Positions 17,093 through 26,319 of a stretch of DNA of 51,128 nucleotides are shown piece by piece (within the stretch, counting starts at the first letter, position 1; each line of letters opens with the position of its first letter). Position numbers and translations under genes: made by a program. The notes beneath the pieces are model-generated. The model saw only the letters and a program-made list of their open reading frames with translations. It was not told the origin of the DNA and did not search any database. This stretch comes from Alistipes sp. (GTDB lineage Bacteria > Bacteroidota > Bacteroidia > Bacteroidales > Rikenellaceae), in contig JAFOBG010000002.1 in the NCBI GenBank assembly GCA_017381935.1, positions 1 through 51,128 of the forward strand, written 5' to 3'.

Positions 17093-19351
17093 TTACATTC
17101 TTGCAGTAGGGCGGAGCATAGGTCGGTTTTGCTGCTCCATATAGTGGCGCTGAGACTTAAGGAGGTTACGTGATTGGAGTACCATAGTCTTTGTCTCTGC
17201 CAAGATATTGAGGTATAGCATACCGGACTTTGAGTTCGATGAACCCTCATGGATACGGCCAAGCTCAATCTTTGTCAACTCTGCGATGCGTGTAAACAGA
17301 GCATCACGCATATCGAGTACATGGTCTATATCGTTATAGTCGCCACTTGTGAGCATATATAGGATTCGCTTGTAGATAATATCTACATCGCTATTTACGC
17401 TGATAAGGTCCTCGGTTTGTGTGCGGCTAAGACCCTCGTGGTTATTGTCAATATGGTCGAATGCCGGACGGGTGATGTGGACCAAAGACTTTGTCATTTC
17501 GTTCAGATAGTCCACAACCTGTACATAGTATAGAGATAGGTTAAGGTCGCTATCGTATGTACGACGGAGGGTTGAGGCAATAGTATATTTTAGGTCGTGA
17601 ATATGGTTGTACATCGAATTTGCCTCTGTTAAGAGCTCTTTAAGAGCACGACGATTCTCCTTCATCAGAGCAATCAGAGTGCGGTTATATATGCGTGTAG
17701 AGTTAGTAATTGTTCCATCAACCAAAGACATTACAGTCTCAGATACGTTGCTGTCTGAAACAGATAGCTTGACTGTATGAACTTTGTCTTTCTGCTCCTC
17801 GTTCTTCTTTTTAGAGCTCTTGAAGTTGCTGTGGATAAGCATATAGAGGCAGAGAACAGATAGTAGTCCGAATGCAATCCAGCCACCCCACATCAGCAGA
17901 ACTCCGACAACAAGAGCGATAAGGAAGCCACCGATGGCTGTTACAAACCAACCCATGATTACTGTCATAACGCCTGTGATGCGATATACGGCACTTTCAC
18001 GACCCCAAGCACGGTCTGCCAAAGAGGAACCCATAGCTACCATGAAGCAGACGTATGTTGTTGAGAGAGGCAATTTGAGCGATGTTGCAAGTGCGATAAG
18101 CAGGGATGCAGTGGTAAGGTTTACCGTAGCACGAATCATATCGTACGGAGCACCACTATGCTCTATATCCTCCCACTCGAATTGGCGAGCCACAAAGTCT
18201 TTTGTGCGCTGTGGGGTTATACGGTCAAAGAAACGCACTATATTGATAGTACCACGTACCAAAGTTCTTGAGAAGAGTGATGAAGAGTGCTGAGGCTGTA
18301 CATCGTCTCCCTGAGCAGATAGTGAGAGCTCGGTCTCGGAAACATGCATTGACTTGCTTGAGGTCCATAATGTAATTATCATTATAATTCCTGCAGCTAA
18401 GATGTAGAGAATATTAGCCTGTTCAGGCTTTGACAGAGAGGTCATCATAAGACTCTCATTCATACCTGTAGCACCCTTAGCCTCTGCAAAGGCATCAAAA
18501 CCTGCAATAGGCACACCGATAAAGTTTACAAGGTCGTTACCTGCAAATGCAAGGGCGAGGGCAAATGTACCAGCAAGGATGTTTACTCTAAGGATATTTA
18601 CCTTGAAGAGCTGGAGGAAGAATAGAATTAATGAACAGAGCGCCCAACAGATTAATAGGGCTAACAATAGATTATCGTTAATCCAACCGATGAAAGCACT
18701 ATCTTTAAGTATATTCTTAAGACCCTTGAAGAGTGCAAAATAGACAATTGAAGTCAATGACATTCCACACCAAATGGCACCTACACGGCGTAACATCTTG
18801 ACATATCTGAATGAGAAAATCATACGAGAGATATACATCAATATAGTACCACAGATAAATGCCAAGACAACAGAGAGCAAAATGGCTGATACAATACCCA
18901 TTGCTCGAGAGGTGTTGATGTACTCTCCAAGCATTGCGAATGTTACAGCATCGTCAGTTGCTATCTTGTATAGCGAAACAGCTACGGCAGAACCTAAGAG
19001 ACAGAAGATGAGCGAGACGGTTGTTGATGTAGGCAGACCAAGTGAGTTGTATAGGTCAAGCAGAACAACATTTGCAATCATCACACCTACATAGAGCAAC
19101 ATTACCTCTTTGAAGGTAAAGAGTGATGGATTAAACATGCCGCTACGGGCTACCTCCATCATACCACTTGAGGTCATAGCTCCGATTATAATACCGATAG
19201 ATGCAATGATAAGGATTGTACGCATCTTTGCGGCCTTAGAGCCAATTGCTGAGTTAAGGAAGTTTACTGCATCATTTGTTACTCCCACATAGAGTCCCGA
19301 AACGGCAAGAATGGCAAGAACTGCCACAACTGCGATGTAGATTTCAACCAT
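17093..19351 (-). CDS. PiT-family inorganic phosphate transporter with PhoU-like C-terminal domain
   Basis: Integral inner-membrane phosphate permease, ion-coupled in the PiT family. Residues 1 to about 530 carry roughly a dozen hydrophobic segments. Both inverted-repeat signatures are present: TNDAVNFLNSAIGS near 25-38, and AGNDLVNFIGVPIAG in the middle, each with nearby LGLPTSTT or LKLPLSTT motifs. Residues about 560-745 are soluble, mainly helical and PhoU-like, so transporter and probable regulatory partner are one chain. Total 752 residues. It has its own -7 box at 19380-19387 and a shared bidirectional terminator. No pst or pho genes are nearby, but a phosphodiesterase lies on each side. 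Confidence 0.9.
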   Translation of the reverse strand: MVEIYIAVVAVLAILAVSGLYVGVTNDAVNFLNSAIGSKAAKMRTILIIASIGIIIGAMTSSGMMEVARSGMFNPSLFTFKEVMLLYVGVMIANVVLLDLYNSLGLPTSTTVSLIFCLLGSAVAVSLYKIATDDAVTFAMLGEYINTSRAMGIVSAILLSVVLAFICGTILMYISRMIFSFRYVKMLRRVGAIWCGMSLTSIVYFALFKGLKNILKDSAFIGWINDNLLLALLICWALCSLILFFLQLFKVNILRVNILAGTFALALAFAGNDLVNFIGVPIAGFDAFAEAKGATGMNESLMMTSLSKPEQANILYILAAGIIMIITLWTSSKSMHVSETELSLSAQGDDVQPQHSSSLFSRTLVRGTINIVRFFDRITPQRTKDFVARQFEWEDIEHSGAPYDMIRATVNLTTASLLIALATSLKLPLSTTYVCFMVAMGSSLADRAWGRESAVYRITGVMTVIMGWFVTAIGGFLIALVVGVLLMWGGWIAFGLLSVLCLYMLIHSNFKSSKKKNEEQKDKVHTVKLSVSDSNVSETVMSLVDGTITNSTRIYNRTLIALMKENRRALKELLTEANSMYNHIHDLKYTIASTLRRTYDSDLNLSLYYVQVVDYLNEMTKSLVHITRPAFDHIDNNHEGLSRTQTEDLISVNSDVDIIYKRILYMLTSGDYNDIDHVLDMRDALFTRIAELTKIELGRIHEGSSNSKSGMLYLNILAETKTMVLQSRNLLKSQRHYMEQQNRPMLRPTARM

Positions 19352-19379
19352 AAAACTTTAAGTTTAGTCAGAATATAGA

Positions 19380-19387
19380 CAAAGGTA
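19380..19387 (-). promoter_or_regulatory. Bacteroidetes -7 box for the phosphate transporter
   Basis: The minus strand reads TACCTTTG, a perfect TAnnTTTG, 28 bp upstream of the ATG at 19351. No TTTG is found at -33. Confidence 0.6.
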
Positions 19388-19469
19388 ATCTTTTTTTTGT
19401 GAATAACTATATTGGATACGAAGAGTTAACAATAAATTAACGTAAGGGGCTACAACTCTGTTTTGTTAT

Positions 19470-19511
19470 AAAAGGTGTATATTGTCTAAAAGCTATACAT
19501 ACACTTTTTTT
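19470..19511 (+). terminator. Orphan terminator-like hairpin
   Basis: AAAGGTGTAT (19471-19480) pairs with ATACACTTT (19499-19507) with one bulged G, and the run of T continues to 19511. No plus-strand gene lies upstream, so it could end a small RNA or be incidental. Confidence 0.35.
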
Positions 19512-19582
19512 GCCAAAGATGGGTTTAAGATAGACGGTTCCTGGTTTGCTTTGTTTTAATTTAGAATTGAAAGCGATAAAAG

Positions 19583-19630
19583 AGATAGAGTCTGGCTCTC
19601 AAATTTTATTGAAACAGCCAGACTCTATCT
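19583..19630 (-). terminator. Long intrinsic terminator of the lipA-lipB-recJ-GDPD genes
   Basis: A perfect 15-bp inverted repeat, arms 19583-19597 and 19616-19630, with an 18-nt loop. On the minus strand it is followed by CTCTTTTATC. It lies about 75 bp past the GDPD stop codon. Confidence 0.8.
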
Positions 19631-19705
19631 ATATTCTCAATAAATTAGCAATAATTTACCCTTCTCCTCTTCGTTTGTATAGTTTTGACTCTATAGAGAG
19701 GAGTT

Positions 19706-21637
19706 TTACTGTCTAAACTTAGAGATAAATTTCTTAGGATAGTTTGTTGTAATACCTTTCAACTTAGTATAGTGTGAGTTGATAAGTGCCCAATCACTAT
19801 CGCTATCGAGTGTAAATACCGATACCTCCATTCCTGCGTCGAGGTATGACTGTATTTTACTTAGGGATATATCGTATCCTTTATCTCGGTTATGCCATGT
19901 ATAGCCCCAGTTCTTATACTGAGAGGCCGAGAATTTACCCATTGCGCCTATCTCTATACCTGCGTTATTGGCATAAGTCGCACAATGTTTAACAATATCT
20001 TCCCAACCTGAGCATATAAACTGGCAGAAGTTTTGTGCTCCCATCTCCACGATAATCTCGCAAGCACGCTGGCATGCCTTTACCGACTCAGGATGGTGAT
20101 ATGTAGGCTTTGTGATGGCCTTAATATCGAGGCATAGCTTTGTTTTGCTGCCACTTACCATTACGGTTCTGATATAGTCCTCAAGTGAAGGTATTGTCTC
20201 TCCGTTTGACAATTTGCCTGCAGCCTGAATATCGGCTAAAGTGTTCTCCCACGGATACAATCCGTTGATTTTACACTCACTATTTGCATGTGCTACGATA
20301 ATTTTGTTGTCCTTTGTCCAATATATATCAGCCTCAGATGCGTAACAGCCTAAACTCATTGCATACTTGAGCGATGCAATAGAGTTATCTGGTACACCTG
20401 CCTCCTTAGAGCCTCCTCGGTGTGCGATAATTATATTGTCGCATGGCTCTGGAGCATTTGGAACCAGAGTAAATGTATGAGATACAAATGACTGCTTAGT
20501 ACCCTCATTGTCTCCATAGGCTGTGATAAACAGATGATACTCTGTATCAGCCTTCATGTTGAGCTGTGAGGCATCTATTTGGATGGTACCCTTTGCCTCC
20601 ACTGCTCCAAACTGCTCTTTGGCAAGAGTAGAGGTTGTGAACCATTGGAGATATGAGACATTGTTGTCCAACAACCTGCGAACCGTACTATATTTCTCCT
20701 CGTCAAGTATAAGGTATCTGTACTTTACAATCTCCGATGGGGCAGAGATAGAGATAGTACCCTTTCCGTCTGCATGGATATTGATGCTTACATCTGCTTT
20801 TGTGTTGATTGTAGTGGGCTTTGTTGTAACGATAGTCTCTTTACGGAAGTAGCCTGAAGGGTTACTCTGTCCGAAGTGAGGAGAGTAATAACCCTCACCC
20901 CAAGCGCTATGGCTACCCTCTGCATACTGACCAAACAACAGAATAATAGGTTGACCGGGTGTGATAGGCTCATACCAAGCGTATGTAGTACCATCTTTTG
21001 TGAAGGTGCGACTATTTGGATTGATATCCAAGTCATACTTTCCAACAAAGTAGTTGTTGTATATCGCCTCATTACGATTGAGCCAATAGTCCTCACTGCC
21101 ATTGCCTCCATTGAGGTTATAGCTTGCCAAATCGGTAATGGCCCACTTTACAACGCTTGTTGTAGGGACACTTTCAGGGAGACGAATCGTAGCCTTGAAT
21201 CCTGTAGTATTCTTAGAGATGATAGAGAACTCAGGGTAGCTCTTCGTTGTGAAAGTACGGCTAACAACATCACTATACACGCCCTCTTTGTCCTTTGCTA
21301 CAACATAGAGAGTGTATTTAGTGTTGTCTATTAGGTCAGATAGCGTAAAAGAGGTTGTACTCGACTTGTTACAGTTCGCTGTTACTCCGTTATTAAAGAC
21401 CTCTTCTGCAGTATAACCCTTATTAGCCTGCGACTCTGCAATGTATGCGAATGTGTCAGCACCCTTTGTCGTAACTTTCACAGATGCAGAGGTGTAGTTC
21501 TCTACAAGGCTGGTTATTGAGATTGTAATGGAGTCTGATGATGGATTGTTAGGTCCATCTGTTGTGTTGTCCTCTCCATTACAAGCTGCAAGAATAAGTG
21601 TTATGCAGATTAGAGCCCATCTAAAGAGCTGTCTCAT
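19706..21637 (-). CDS. Lipoprotein with fibronectin-like domains and C-terminal glycerophosphodiesterase domain
   Basis: Predicted surface or periplasmic lipoprotein, 643 residues. Lipobox LAAC with the lipidated cysteine at C19, followed by a low-complexity N/D/S linker. Residues about 35-130 and a further region up to about 395 look like beta-sandwich (FN3-like) modules. Residues about 400-643 form a GDPD TIM barrel: AHRGG with H406, EAD near 439 as metal ligands, IVAH as the second catalytic histidine, and LDIK where many family members have E-x-K. GDPD enzymes release glycerol-3-phosphate from glycerophosphodiesters. The gene starts 8 bp after recJ and ends before the phosphate transporter, consistent with phosphate-ester use. 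The N-terminal part may bind a substrate or surface; that is inference. Confidence 0.85.
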   Translation of the reverse strand: MRQLFRWALICITLILAACNGEDNTTDGPNNPSSDSITISITSLVENYTSASVKVTTKGADTFAYIAESQANKGYTAEEVFNNGVTANCNKSSTTSFTLSDLIDNTKYTLYVVAKDKEGVYSDVVSRTFTTKSYPEFSIISKNTTGFKATIRLPESVPTTSVVKWAITDLASYNLNGGNGSEDYWLNRNEAIYNNYFVGKYDLDINPNSRTFTKDGTTYAWYEPITPGQPIILLFGQYAEGSHSAWGEGYYSPHFGQSNPSGYFRKETIVTTKPTTINTKADVSINIHADGKGTISISAPSEIVKYRYLILDEEKYSTVRRLLDNNVSYLQWFTTSTLAKEQFGAVEAKGTIQIDASQLNMKADTEYHLFITAYGDNEGTKQSFVSHTFTLVPNAPEPCDNIIIAHRGGSKEAGVPDNSIASLKYAMSLGCYASEADIYWTKDNKIIVAHANSECKINGLYPWENTLADIQAAGKLSNGETIPSLEDYIRTVMVSGSKTKLCLDIKAITKPTYHHPESVKACQRACEIIVEMGAQNFCQFICSGWEDIVKHCATYANNAGIEIGAMGKFSASQYKNWGYTWHNRDKGYDISLSKIQSYLDAGMEVSVFTLDSDSDWALINSHYTKLKGITTNYPKKFISKFRQ

Positions 21638-21645
21638 TTAACTCG

Positions 21646-23415
21646 CTATTTGGTTAGGTTTCGCTTAATATCTTTGATGCGCAACTGAGTAGTAACCGAG
21701 CCTCGGTAGTGGTTCTCCACAATCTGATAGCATATATCTATCGGTCTGCCGGTGCGAACCCAATCGTAGTGAGTAGGTTGCGAGAAGGCTATAGTCTGTA
21801 TTGTGGTATTCGGTTTCTGAGCCTGTGTAAGGTCCATTCTCAGGTGCTCAGCCTCAGCTCCGACTAACTTTGCATCACCCTTTTCGTTTGTAACGCATAG
21901 TGTTGCAAACACAGGAGCGTTGTTTCCAGGACCGAAAGGCTGGAATCTGTTCAACTCTTGATGGAAAGTAGGTGTTATATCCGAGAAGAGCAACATAGAG
22001 TCAATCTCTACCTGTGGTACCAGAATCTTAGGGTCTATATTTGCCTCTACATAGTCGTTAAATCGACGTGCAAACTCCTCTACATTCTCCGGACGCATTG
22101 TAAGGCCTGCGGCATACATGTGTCCACCGAAGTTCTCTAACAAATCAGAGCACGACTCTACAGCTTGATATAGGTCAAATCCTGGGATAGAACGGGCAGA
22201 GCCTGTTACAAATCCGTTACTCTGGGTAAGGACAACTGTAGGGCGATAGTATGTCTCGATAAGGCGAGATGCAACAATACCTACAATACCTTTCATCCAC
22301 TTAGGATTGTAGATGACAGTACTCTTGCGGGCTTTAAGCTCTGGGTGAGACTCGATATAGTCGTGCGCCTCTTGAGTTACGGAACGGTCTATGCTCTTAC
22401 GGTCTTGGTTAAAGCCGTCAATTACACCACCAAACTTAGTTGCAGCAGCCTCATCACCCTCAACCAGGAGCTTTACAGCCGCATAGCCGCCTGAAGGGGT
22501 ATCGTTTTCGTCGTACTCATCCATACGCATACGACCTGCAGCATTAATTCTAGGACCAATCTTGAAGACGATATCGTCGATAGTAATGTTTGAACGGTCT
22601 AACTTACAGATGTTGATAATAGACAACAAACCCTCGCTTGGTGTCGCATTGAGACATTTAAGTCCATAGTGCGACAATATTCGGTTTTCGTCCACAAGAG
22701 GAACGATGTCCGAAGCGATACTTACCACAAGCAAATCGAGTAACCAAACAATCTGCTCGAATGGGATGTTGTGAGTTTGTGCATAGGCCTGAACGAGTTT
22801 AAAGCCTACACCACAACCCGAAAGCTCATCAAACGGATAGGTGCAGTCAGTTCGTTTAGGATCAAGAACAGCTACAGCGTGAGGAATCTCCTCAGCCGGA
22901 AGGTGGTGGTCGCAGATAATGAAATCTACTCCTTTCTCTTTTGCATAGTCCACTTTCTCGACAGCCTTAATGCCACAATCCAGAGCGATTACCAATTTTA
23001 CGCCCTTCTTTGCTGCAATGTCGATACCCTTACGAGAGATACCGTAACCTTCGGTATAACGATCAGGGATGTAGAACATTAGGTTTGTATGCCCAATTTG
23101 GCGCAAGAACTTATAAACCAAAGCTACAGCAGTAGTTCCGTCAACATCGTAGTCTCCATAGACCATAATGCGCTCATTGTCTCTTACTGCCTGCTCTACT
23201 CTCTGAACAGCCTTATCCATATCCTTCATCAAGAATGGATCATGCAAATCTGAGAGCTGTGGGTCAAAAAATTTCTCTGCCTTTTCTACTGTGTCTATGC
23301 CTCTTTGTACTAATAGGTTAGCAAGTACAGGTGAGATGCCGAGTTGGGTTGCTATGTGAGCAACAACATCTTTATCACCCTGTGCCTTGACCTCCCATCT
23401 CTTGTCTATAGGCAT
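21646..23415 (-). CDS. recJ: Single-stranded-DNA-specific exonuclease RecJ
   Basis: 5'-3' single-strand DNA exonuclease acting in recombination and mismatch repair. The DHH phosphoesterase core is complete: YGDYDVDG with D88, D90 and D92, ALDCG near 145-149, DHH at 169-171, and the DHHA1 motif GGHMYAAGL near residue 425. A C-terminal OB-like domain follows. Length is 589 residues (E. coli 577). It lies between lipB (29 bp gap) and the GDPD lipoprotein gene (8 bp), all minus strand, with no promoter box visible in either gap. Confidence 0.96.
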   Translation of the reverse strand: MPIDKRWEVKAQGDKDVVAHIATQLGISPVLANLLVQRGIDTVEKAEKFFDPQLSDLHDPFLMKDMDKAVQRVEQAVRDNERIMVYGDYDVDGTTAVALVYKFLRQIGHTNLMFYIPDRYTEGYGISRKGIDIAAKKGVKLVIALDCGIKAVEKVDYAKEKGVDFIICDHHLPAEEIPHAVAVLDPKRTDCTYPFDELSGCGVGFKLVQAYAQTHNIPFEQIVWLLDLLVVSIASDIVPLVDENRILSHYGLKCLNATPSEGLLSIINICKLDRSNITIDDIVFKIGPRINAAGRMRMDEYDENDTPSGGYAAVKLLVEGDEAAATKFGGVIDGFNQDRKSIDRSVTQEAHDYIESHPELKARKSTVIYNPKWMKGIVGIVASRLIETYYRPTVVLTQSNGFVTGSARSIPGFDLYQAVESCSDLLENFGGHMYAAGLTMRPENVEEFARRFNDYVEANIDPKILVPQVEIDSMLLFSDITPTFHQELNRFQPFGPGNNAPVFATLCVTNEKGDAKLVGAEAEHLRMDLTQAQKPNTTIQTIAFSQPTHYDWVRTGRPIDICYQIVENHYRGSVTTQLRIKDIKRNLTK

Positions 23416-23444
23416 AATTATTCTGTTTTATATATTTTTTTGTA

Positions 23445-24131
23445 TTATTCATTAGTTAAAAGTCTTTTGAGGTTGGCTACAAGTAGCTCTTTAACCTCAT
23501 TAGTATCTATACTGCGTCCACACTCCTTCTCAATGGAGGTTACGCCCTTATCGACAAAACCGCATGGATTAATCATAGTAAACCACTTGAGGTCTGTCGA
23601 AACGTTAAGTGCAAGGCCGTGCATTGTAACAAAGTGTGAAGCTCTGACTCCTATAGCGCAAATTTTTCGCCAATTTGTCGGCTCTCCATTGTTGTCCTTG
23701 TCGCAAATCCATACACCGGTAGCGCCCTCTAATCTACGAGCGACAATACCGTAGTGTGTAACGGTTACAATTACCGCCTCTTCGAGAATTTCGATGTAGC
23801 GGCGTAGGCCAATACCTAAACTGTCAATGTCTAAAATGGGGTAGCATACAATCTGTCCCGGTCCGTGGAAGGTAATGTCTCCACCACGGTCAATGTGGAA
23901 AAACTCAGCACCCAAGCTCTTCAGATAGCTCTCCGGGATAAGCATATTACTCTGCTTGCCACTCTTGCCAAGAGTATATACGGGGGTGTGTTCGACGGTG
24001 AGAATAGTTCCGCACTCCTCTGTTTGCACTCCTCTTCGTCTCATTTCGAGGCGAGTTGCAAATAAGGACTGCTGTAAATCCCAGCACTCTTTGTAGGGCA
24101 TTGTGCCCAAATCCTTGTACCCGACTTTCAT
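23445..24131 (-). CDS. lipB: Octanoyl-[acyl-carrier-protein]:protein transferase LipB
   Basis: Transfers octanoyl from acyl carrier protein to lipoyl domains, the first step of endogenous lipoate synthesis, supplying the substrate of LipA. Motifs seen: RGGDITFHGPGQ near 82-92, the catalytic lysine K156 in RKICAIG, MHGLALNV near 170-177, and the acyl-thioester cysteine C190 in INPCG. Length is 228 residues, normal. It follows lipA after a gap of 86 bp that has no clear promoter or terminator, so cotranscription is likely. Confidence 0.96.
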   Translation of the reverse strand: MKVGYKDLGTMPYKECWDLQQSLFATRLEMRRRGVQTEECGTILTVEHTPVYTLGKSGKQSNMLIPESYLKSLGAEFFHIDRGGDITFHGPGQIVCYPILDIDSLGIGLRRYIEILEEAVIVTVTHYGIVARRLEGATGVWICDKDNNGEPTNWRKICAIGVRASHFVTMHGLALNVSTDLKWFTMINPCGFVDKGVTSIEKECGRSIDTNEVKELLVANLKRLLTNE

Positions 24132-24217
24132 ATTCTTTGCAAGGCCGGAGCCTATCTAAAAAACATAGTAAGACGAAAACCTTTAAGGCTCGTCACAACA
24201 TCGAGTTTTTGGGGAGT

Positions 24218-25099
24218 TTAGTGCTTGATAGCCACCTTTGCAGCCTGATCGGCTAAGTAAGATGAACGTACAAGTGGAGCACTTGCACAAAAATCAAAGC
24301 CTATCTGAAGAGCGATGGCCTTGTACTCTTCAAACTTCTGTGGAGTTACATACTCAGCAACAGGATAGTGCTCCGCAGTTGGTTGAAGATACTGACCTAT
24401 GGTAATAATCCTCACACCTGCATTGTACAGGTCGTGCATGGTCTTTACTACCTCCTCTTCAGTCTCTCCCAATCCGACCATAAGTCCGCTTTTTACCACA
24501 CAACCTCTCTTGGCTAAATAGCTCAGAGTTGCCAAAGACGTTTGGTAAGTAGCCTTTGTGCGTAAAGTTGGTGTGAGACGGCTGACGGTCTCGATGTTGT
24601 GCCCGATAATATCGGGCTTGGAAGCAATAACAGTATCAAGTCGAGACTCTACTGCATCCAAATCGGAAATAAGGAGCTCAATTGTTGCTTGTGGACTCTT
24701 CTCCCTGATAGCCTCTACAACGGCTGCCCAATGGGCTGCCCCGTGGTCAGGTAGATCGTCTCGTGTAACAGAAGTTACAACAACATGCCGAAGGTTCATT
24801 AGAGCAACGCTCTGTGCGACCTTTTGCGGTTCATCTTTATCCGGCGGTAGCGGATGTCCGGTTTTAGTGGCGCAGAAACGACAATTACGGGTACATATAT
24901 CACCCAAAATCATAAAAGTCGCAGTTTTTCTGCTCCAACACTCTGCTTTGTTCGGACATCGTCCGCTGCTGCAAATTGTATGCAATCCGTGTTCGGCAAC
25001 TATACGGTCCACCTCCGCAAAAGCATCGCTCTTGTGGAGTCGTATCTTCAGCCAAGAGGGTTTACGCGATGCGCAACCGCTGTCATACAACTTCGGCAT
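24218..25099 (-). CDS. lipA: Lipoyl synthase LipA
   Basis: Radical SAM enzyme that inserts two sulfurs into protein-bound octanoyl groups. With the start at the ATG at 25097-25099 (MPKLYDSG) the protein has 293 residues. The auxiliary cluster cysteines C43, C48 and C54 (CSSGRC, then AEC) and the radical SAM triad C69, C73 and C76 (CTRNCRFC) are all present. The open frame runs 26 codons further upstream, but the -7 box at 25128-25135 lies inside that extension and the extra residues are Phe-rich and unlike LipA. The gene is first in a lipA-lipB-recJ-GDPD group. Confidence 0.96.
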   Translation of the reverse strand: MPKLYDSGCASRKPSWLKIRLHKSDAFAEVDRIVAEHGLHTICSSGRCPNKAECWSRKTATFMILGDICTRNCRFCATKTGHPLPPDKDEPQKVAQSVALMNLRHVVVTSVTRDDLPDHGAAHWAAVVEAIREKSPQATIELLISDLDAVESRLDTVIASKPDIIGHNIETVSRLTPTLRTKATYQTSLATLSYLAKRGCVVKSGLMVGLGETEEEVVKTMHDLYNAGVRIITIGQYLQPTAEHYPVAEYVTPQKFEEYKAIALQIGFDFCASAPLVRSSYLADQAAKVAIKH

Positions 25100-25127
25100 T
25101 TTAAGTTCATTATTTTCCCAATTGCCA

Positions 25128-25135
25128 CAAAGATA
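25128..25135 (-). promoter_or_regulatory. Bacteroidetes -7 box for lipA
   Basis: The minus strand reads TATCTTTG, a perfect TAnnTTTG, 28 bp upstream of the lipA ATG. TTCG at -33 is only a partial match. The box decides the lipA start in favour of 25099. Confidence 0.65.
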
Positions 25136-25173
25136 TGAAAAAAACGAGAAAAAACGAAAAAAATGCAATATTT

Positions 25174-26316
25174 TCAATAAAATTCACGGTATTTTTTCTC
25201 TACACACTCTATAAAGGCTCTGTCTGTGATGCCTGTTACCATCTGCACGCTCTGAGCTACACCCATTTGGGCAATAAGAGAGGCTAACTGCTGACTCTGG
25301 TTGTCATCCTCTCTGCGGTAGCGCATGGCTGCTGCTACGGCAAGGGCAAGGGCGTCGGTGGCAAGGGCGTATTTGAGTGCTAAAGATGCCGGATAGGCGA
25401 AGTATAGCGTTGGGGATAATTTGCGCATTGGATCTCGAGCTACACGGGCAACAGTATCGCCGAGTAGAGAGTTCTCGAAGCGGTGTAGCACACTCTTTGC
25501 GTATTGCTGTTGGGTGAGGCTGTCAAAGCCAAATTTGGCGATAAGGGCGGCACTGCTTTGCGAGATGATTTGTTCAACACTCTGTCGGATATATGGGTCG
25601 CAGATAGCCTCGTGGATATAGCTATATCCTCTTTGTGCTCCGAGGTAGGCTGTTGCGCAGTGTGCGGTGTTAAGGGTGTAGAGTTTGCGCTCTACAGCAG
25701 CCTCCAAGTTGTCAGTAAAGTGAACGTTAGTAATTGTAGGGAGTGTGCCGACAATCTGGTGTTTGTCTATATTCCACTCGCAGTAACGCTCTACGCCCAC
25801 ATCAAGGGGGTTATCAAAGGTGGTAATTGGAACTATTCGATCTACAGAGCAGTCGGCAAAACCAATAAACTCTTGTCGCCATATATCTGTCTCTATATCA
25901 AGATATTGTTGGACACAATTTTTTAATTGAGAAGTAGCCCTTACTCCATTCTCACAACAAATGATGTTAAGTGTTGATTTGCAACCACTTATGCGTCGTT
26001 TATATAGAGCTGTGGCGATAGTTGGGGCAATCTTTGGAAGGACCGCCATACTGACGGCGGTAGTTACTATATCGGCCTGAATAAATCGCTCAAAAAACTC
26101 ATCAGAGCCTATCTCTACAGCATTAAAGTTTGTTAACTTTTGGCAACCTCCATCACGCTCCATGATGTGGAGAGTGTACTCTTTTTTGTCATTTAGTGCA
26201 TTGATAAGTTTACTATTGACATCTGCAAAGGTTACCTGGTAGCCAGAGTTGATGAGTTCTGCTCCGATAAAGCCTCGCCCAATCTTTCCGGCTCCGATAT
26301 GTAATGCCTCTTTCAT
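25174..26316 (-). CDS. mtlD: Mannitol-1-phosphate 5-dehydrogenase family protein
   Basis: NAD-dependent dehydrogenase of the polyol long-chain family, interconverting mannitol-1-phosphate and fructose-6-phosphate. The Rossmann motif GAGKIGRGFIG is at residues 8-18 with FADVN following, as in E. coli MtlD. The conserved segments FADCSVDRIVP and KLYTLNTAHCATAYLG are present. Length is 380 residues (E. coli MtlD 382). It begins 3 bp after the last bat gene stop, so it may be the tail of that operon, and lipA follows with its own promoter. No mannitol PTS genes are nearby. Altronate or fructuronate reductases are related but longer. Confidence 0.88.
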   Translation of the reverse strand: MKEALHIGAGKIGRGFIGAELINSGYQVTFADVNSKLINALNDKKEYTLHIMERDGGCQKLTNFNAVEIGSDEFFERFIQADIVTTAVSMAVLPKIAPTIATALYKRRISGCKSTLNIICCENGVRATSQLKNCVQQYLDIETDIWRQEFIGFADCSVDRIVPITTFDNPLDVGVERYCEWNIDKHQIVGTLPTITNVHFTDNLEAAVERKLYTLNTAHCATAYLGAQRGYSYIHEAICDPYIRQSVEQIISQSSAALIAKFGFDSLTQQQYAKSVLHRFENSLLGDTVARVARDPMRKLSPTLYFAYPASLALKYALATDALALAVAAAMRYRREDDNQSQQLASLIAQMGVAQSVQMVTGITDRAFIECVEKKYREFY

Positions 26317-26319
26317 ACC

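Larger units (their letters stand above)
19352..19705. other. 354-bp gap between GDPD and phosphate transporter genes
   Basis: No protein gene is recognised. The gap holds the transporter promoter (19380-19387), a hairpin with a seven-T tail on the plus strand (19470-19511) that belongs to no known gene, and the long terminator of the upstream minus-strand operon (19583-19630). The rest is AT-rich without visible structure. Confidence 0.6.

Noticed and set aside
25100-25177. 26-codon N-terminal extension of lipA
   Set aside because: Contains the lipA -7 box and low-complexity Phe-rich sequence absent from LipA.
24558-25214. 218-codon plus-strand frame across lipA
   Set aside because: Antisense to lipA, whose iron-sulfur motifs are unmistakable.
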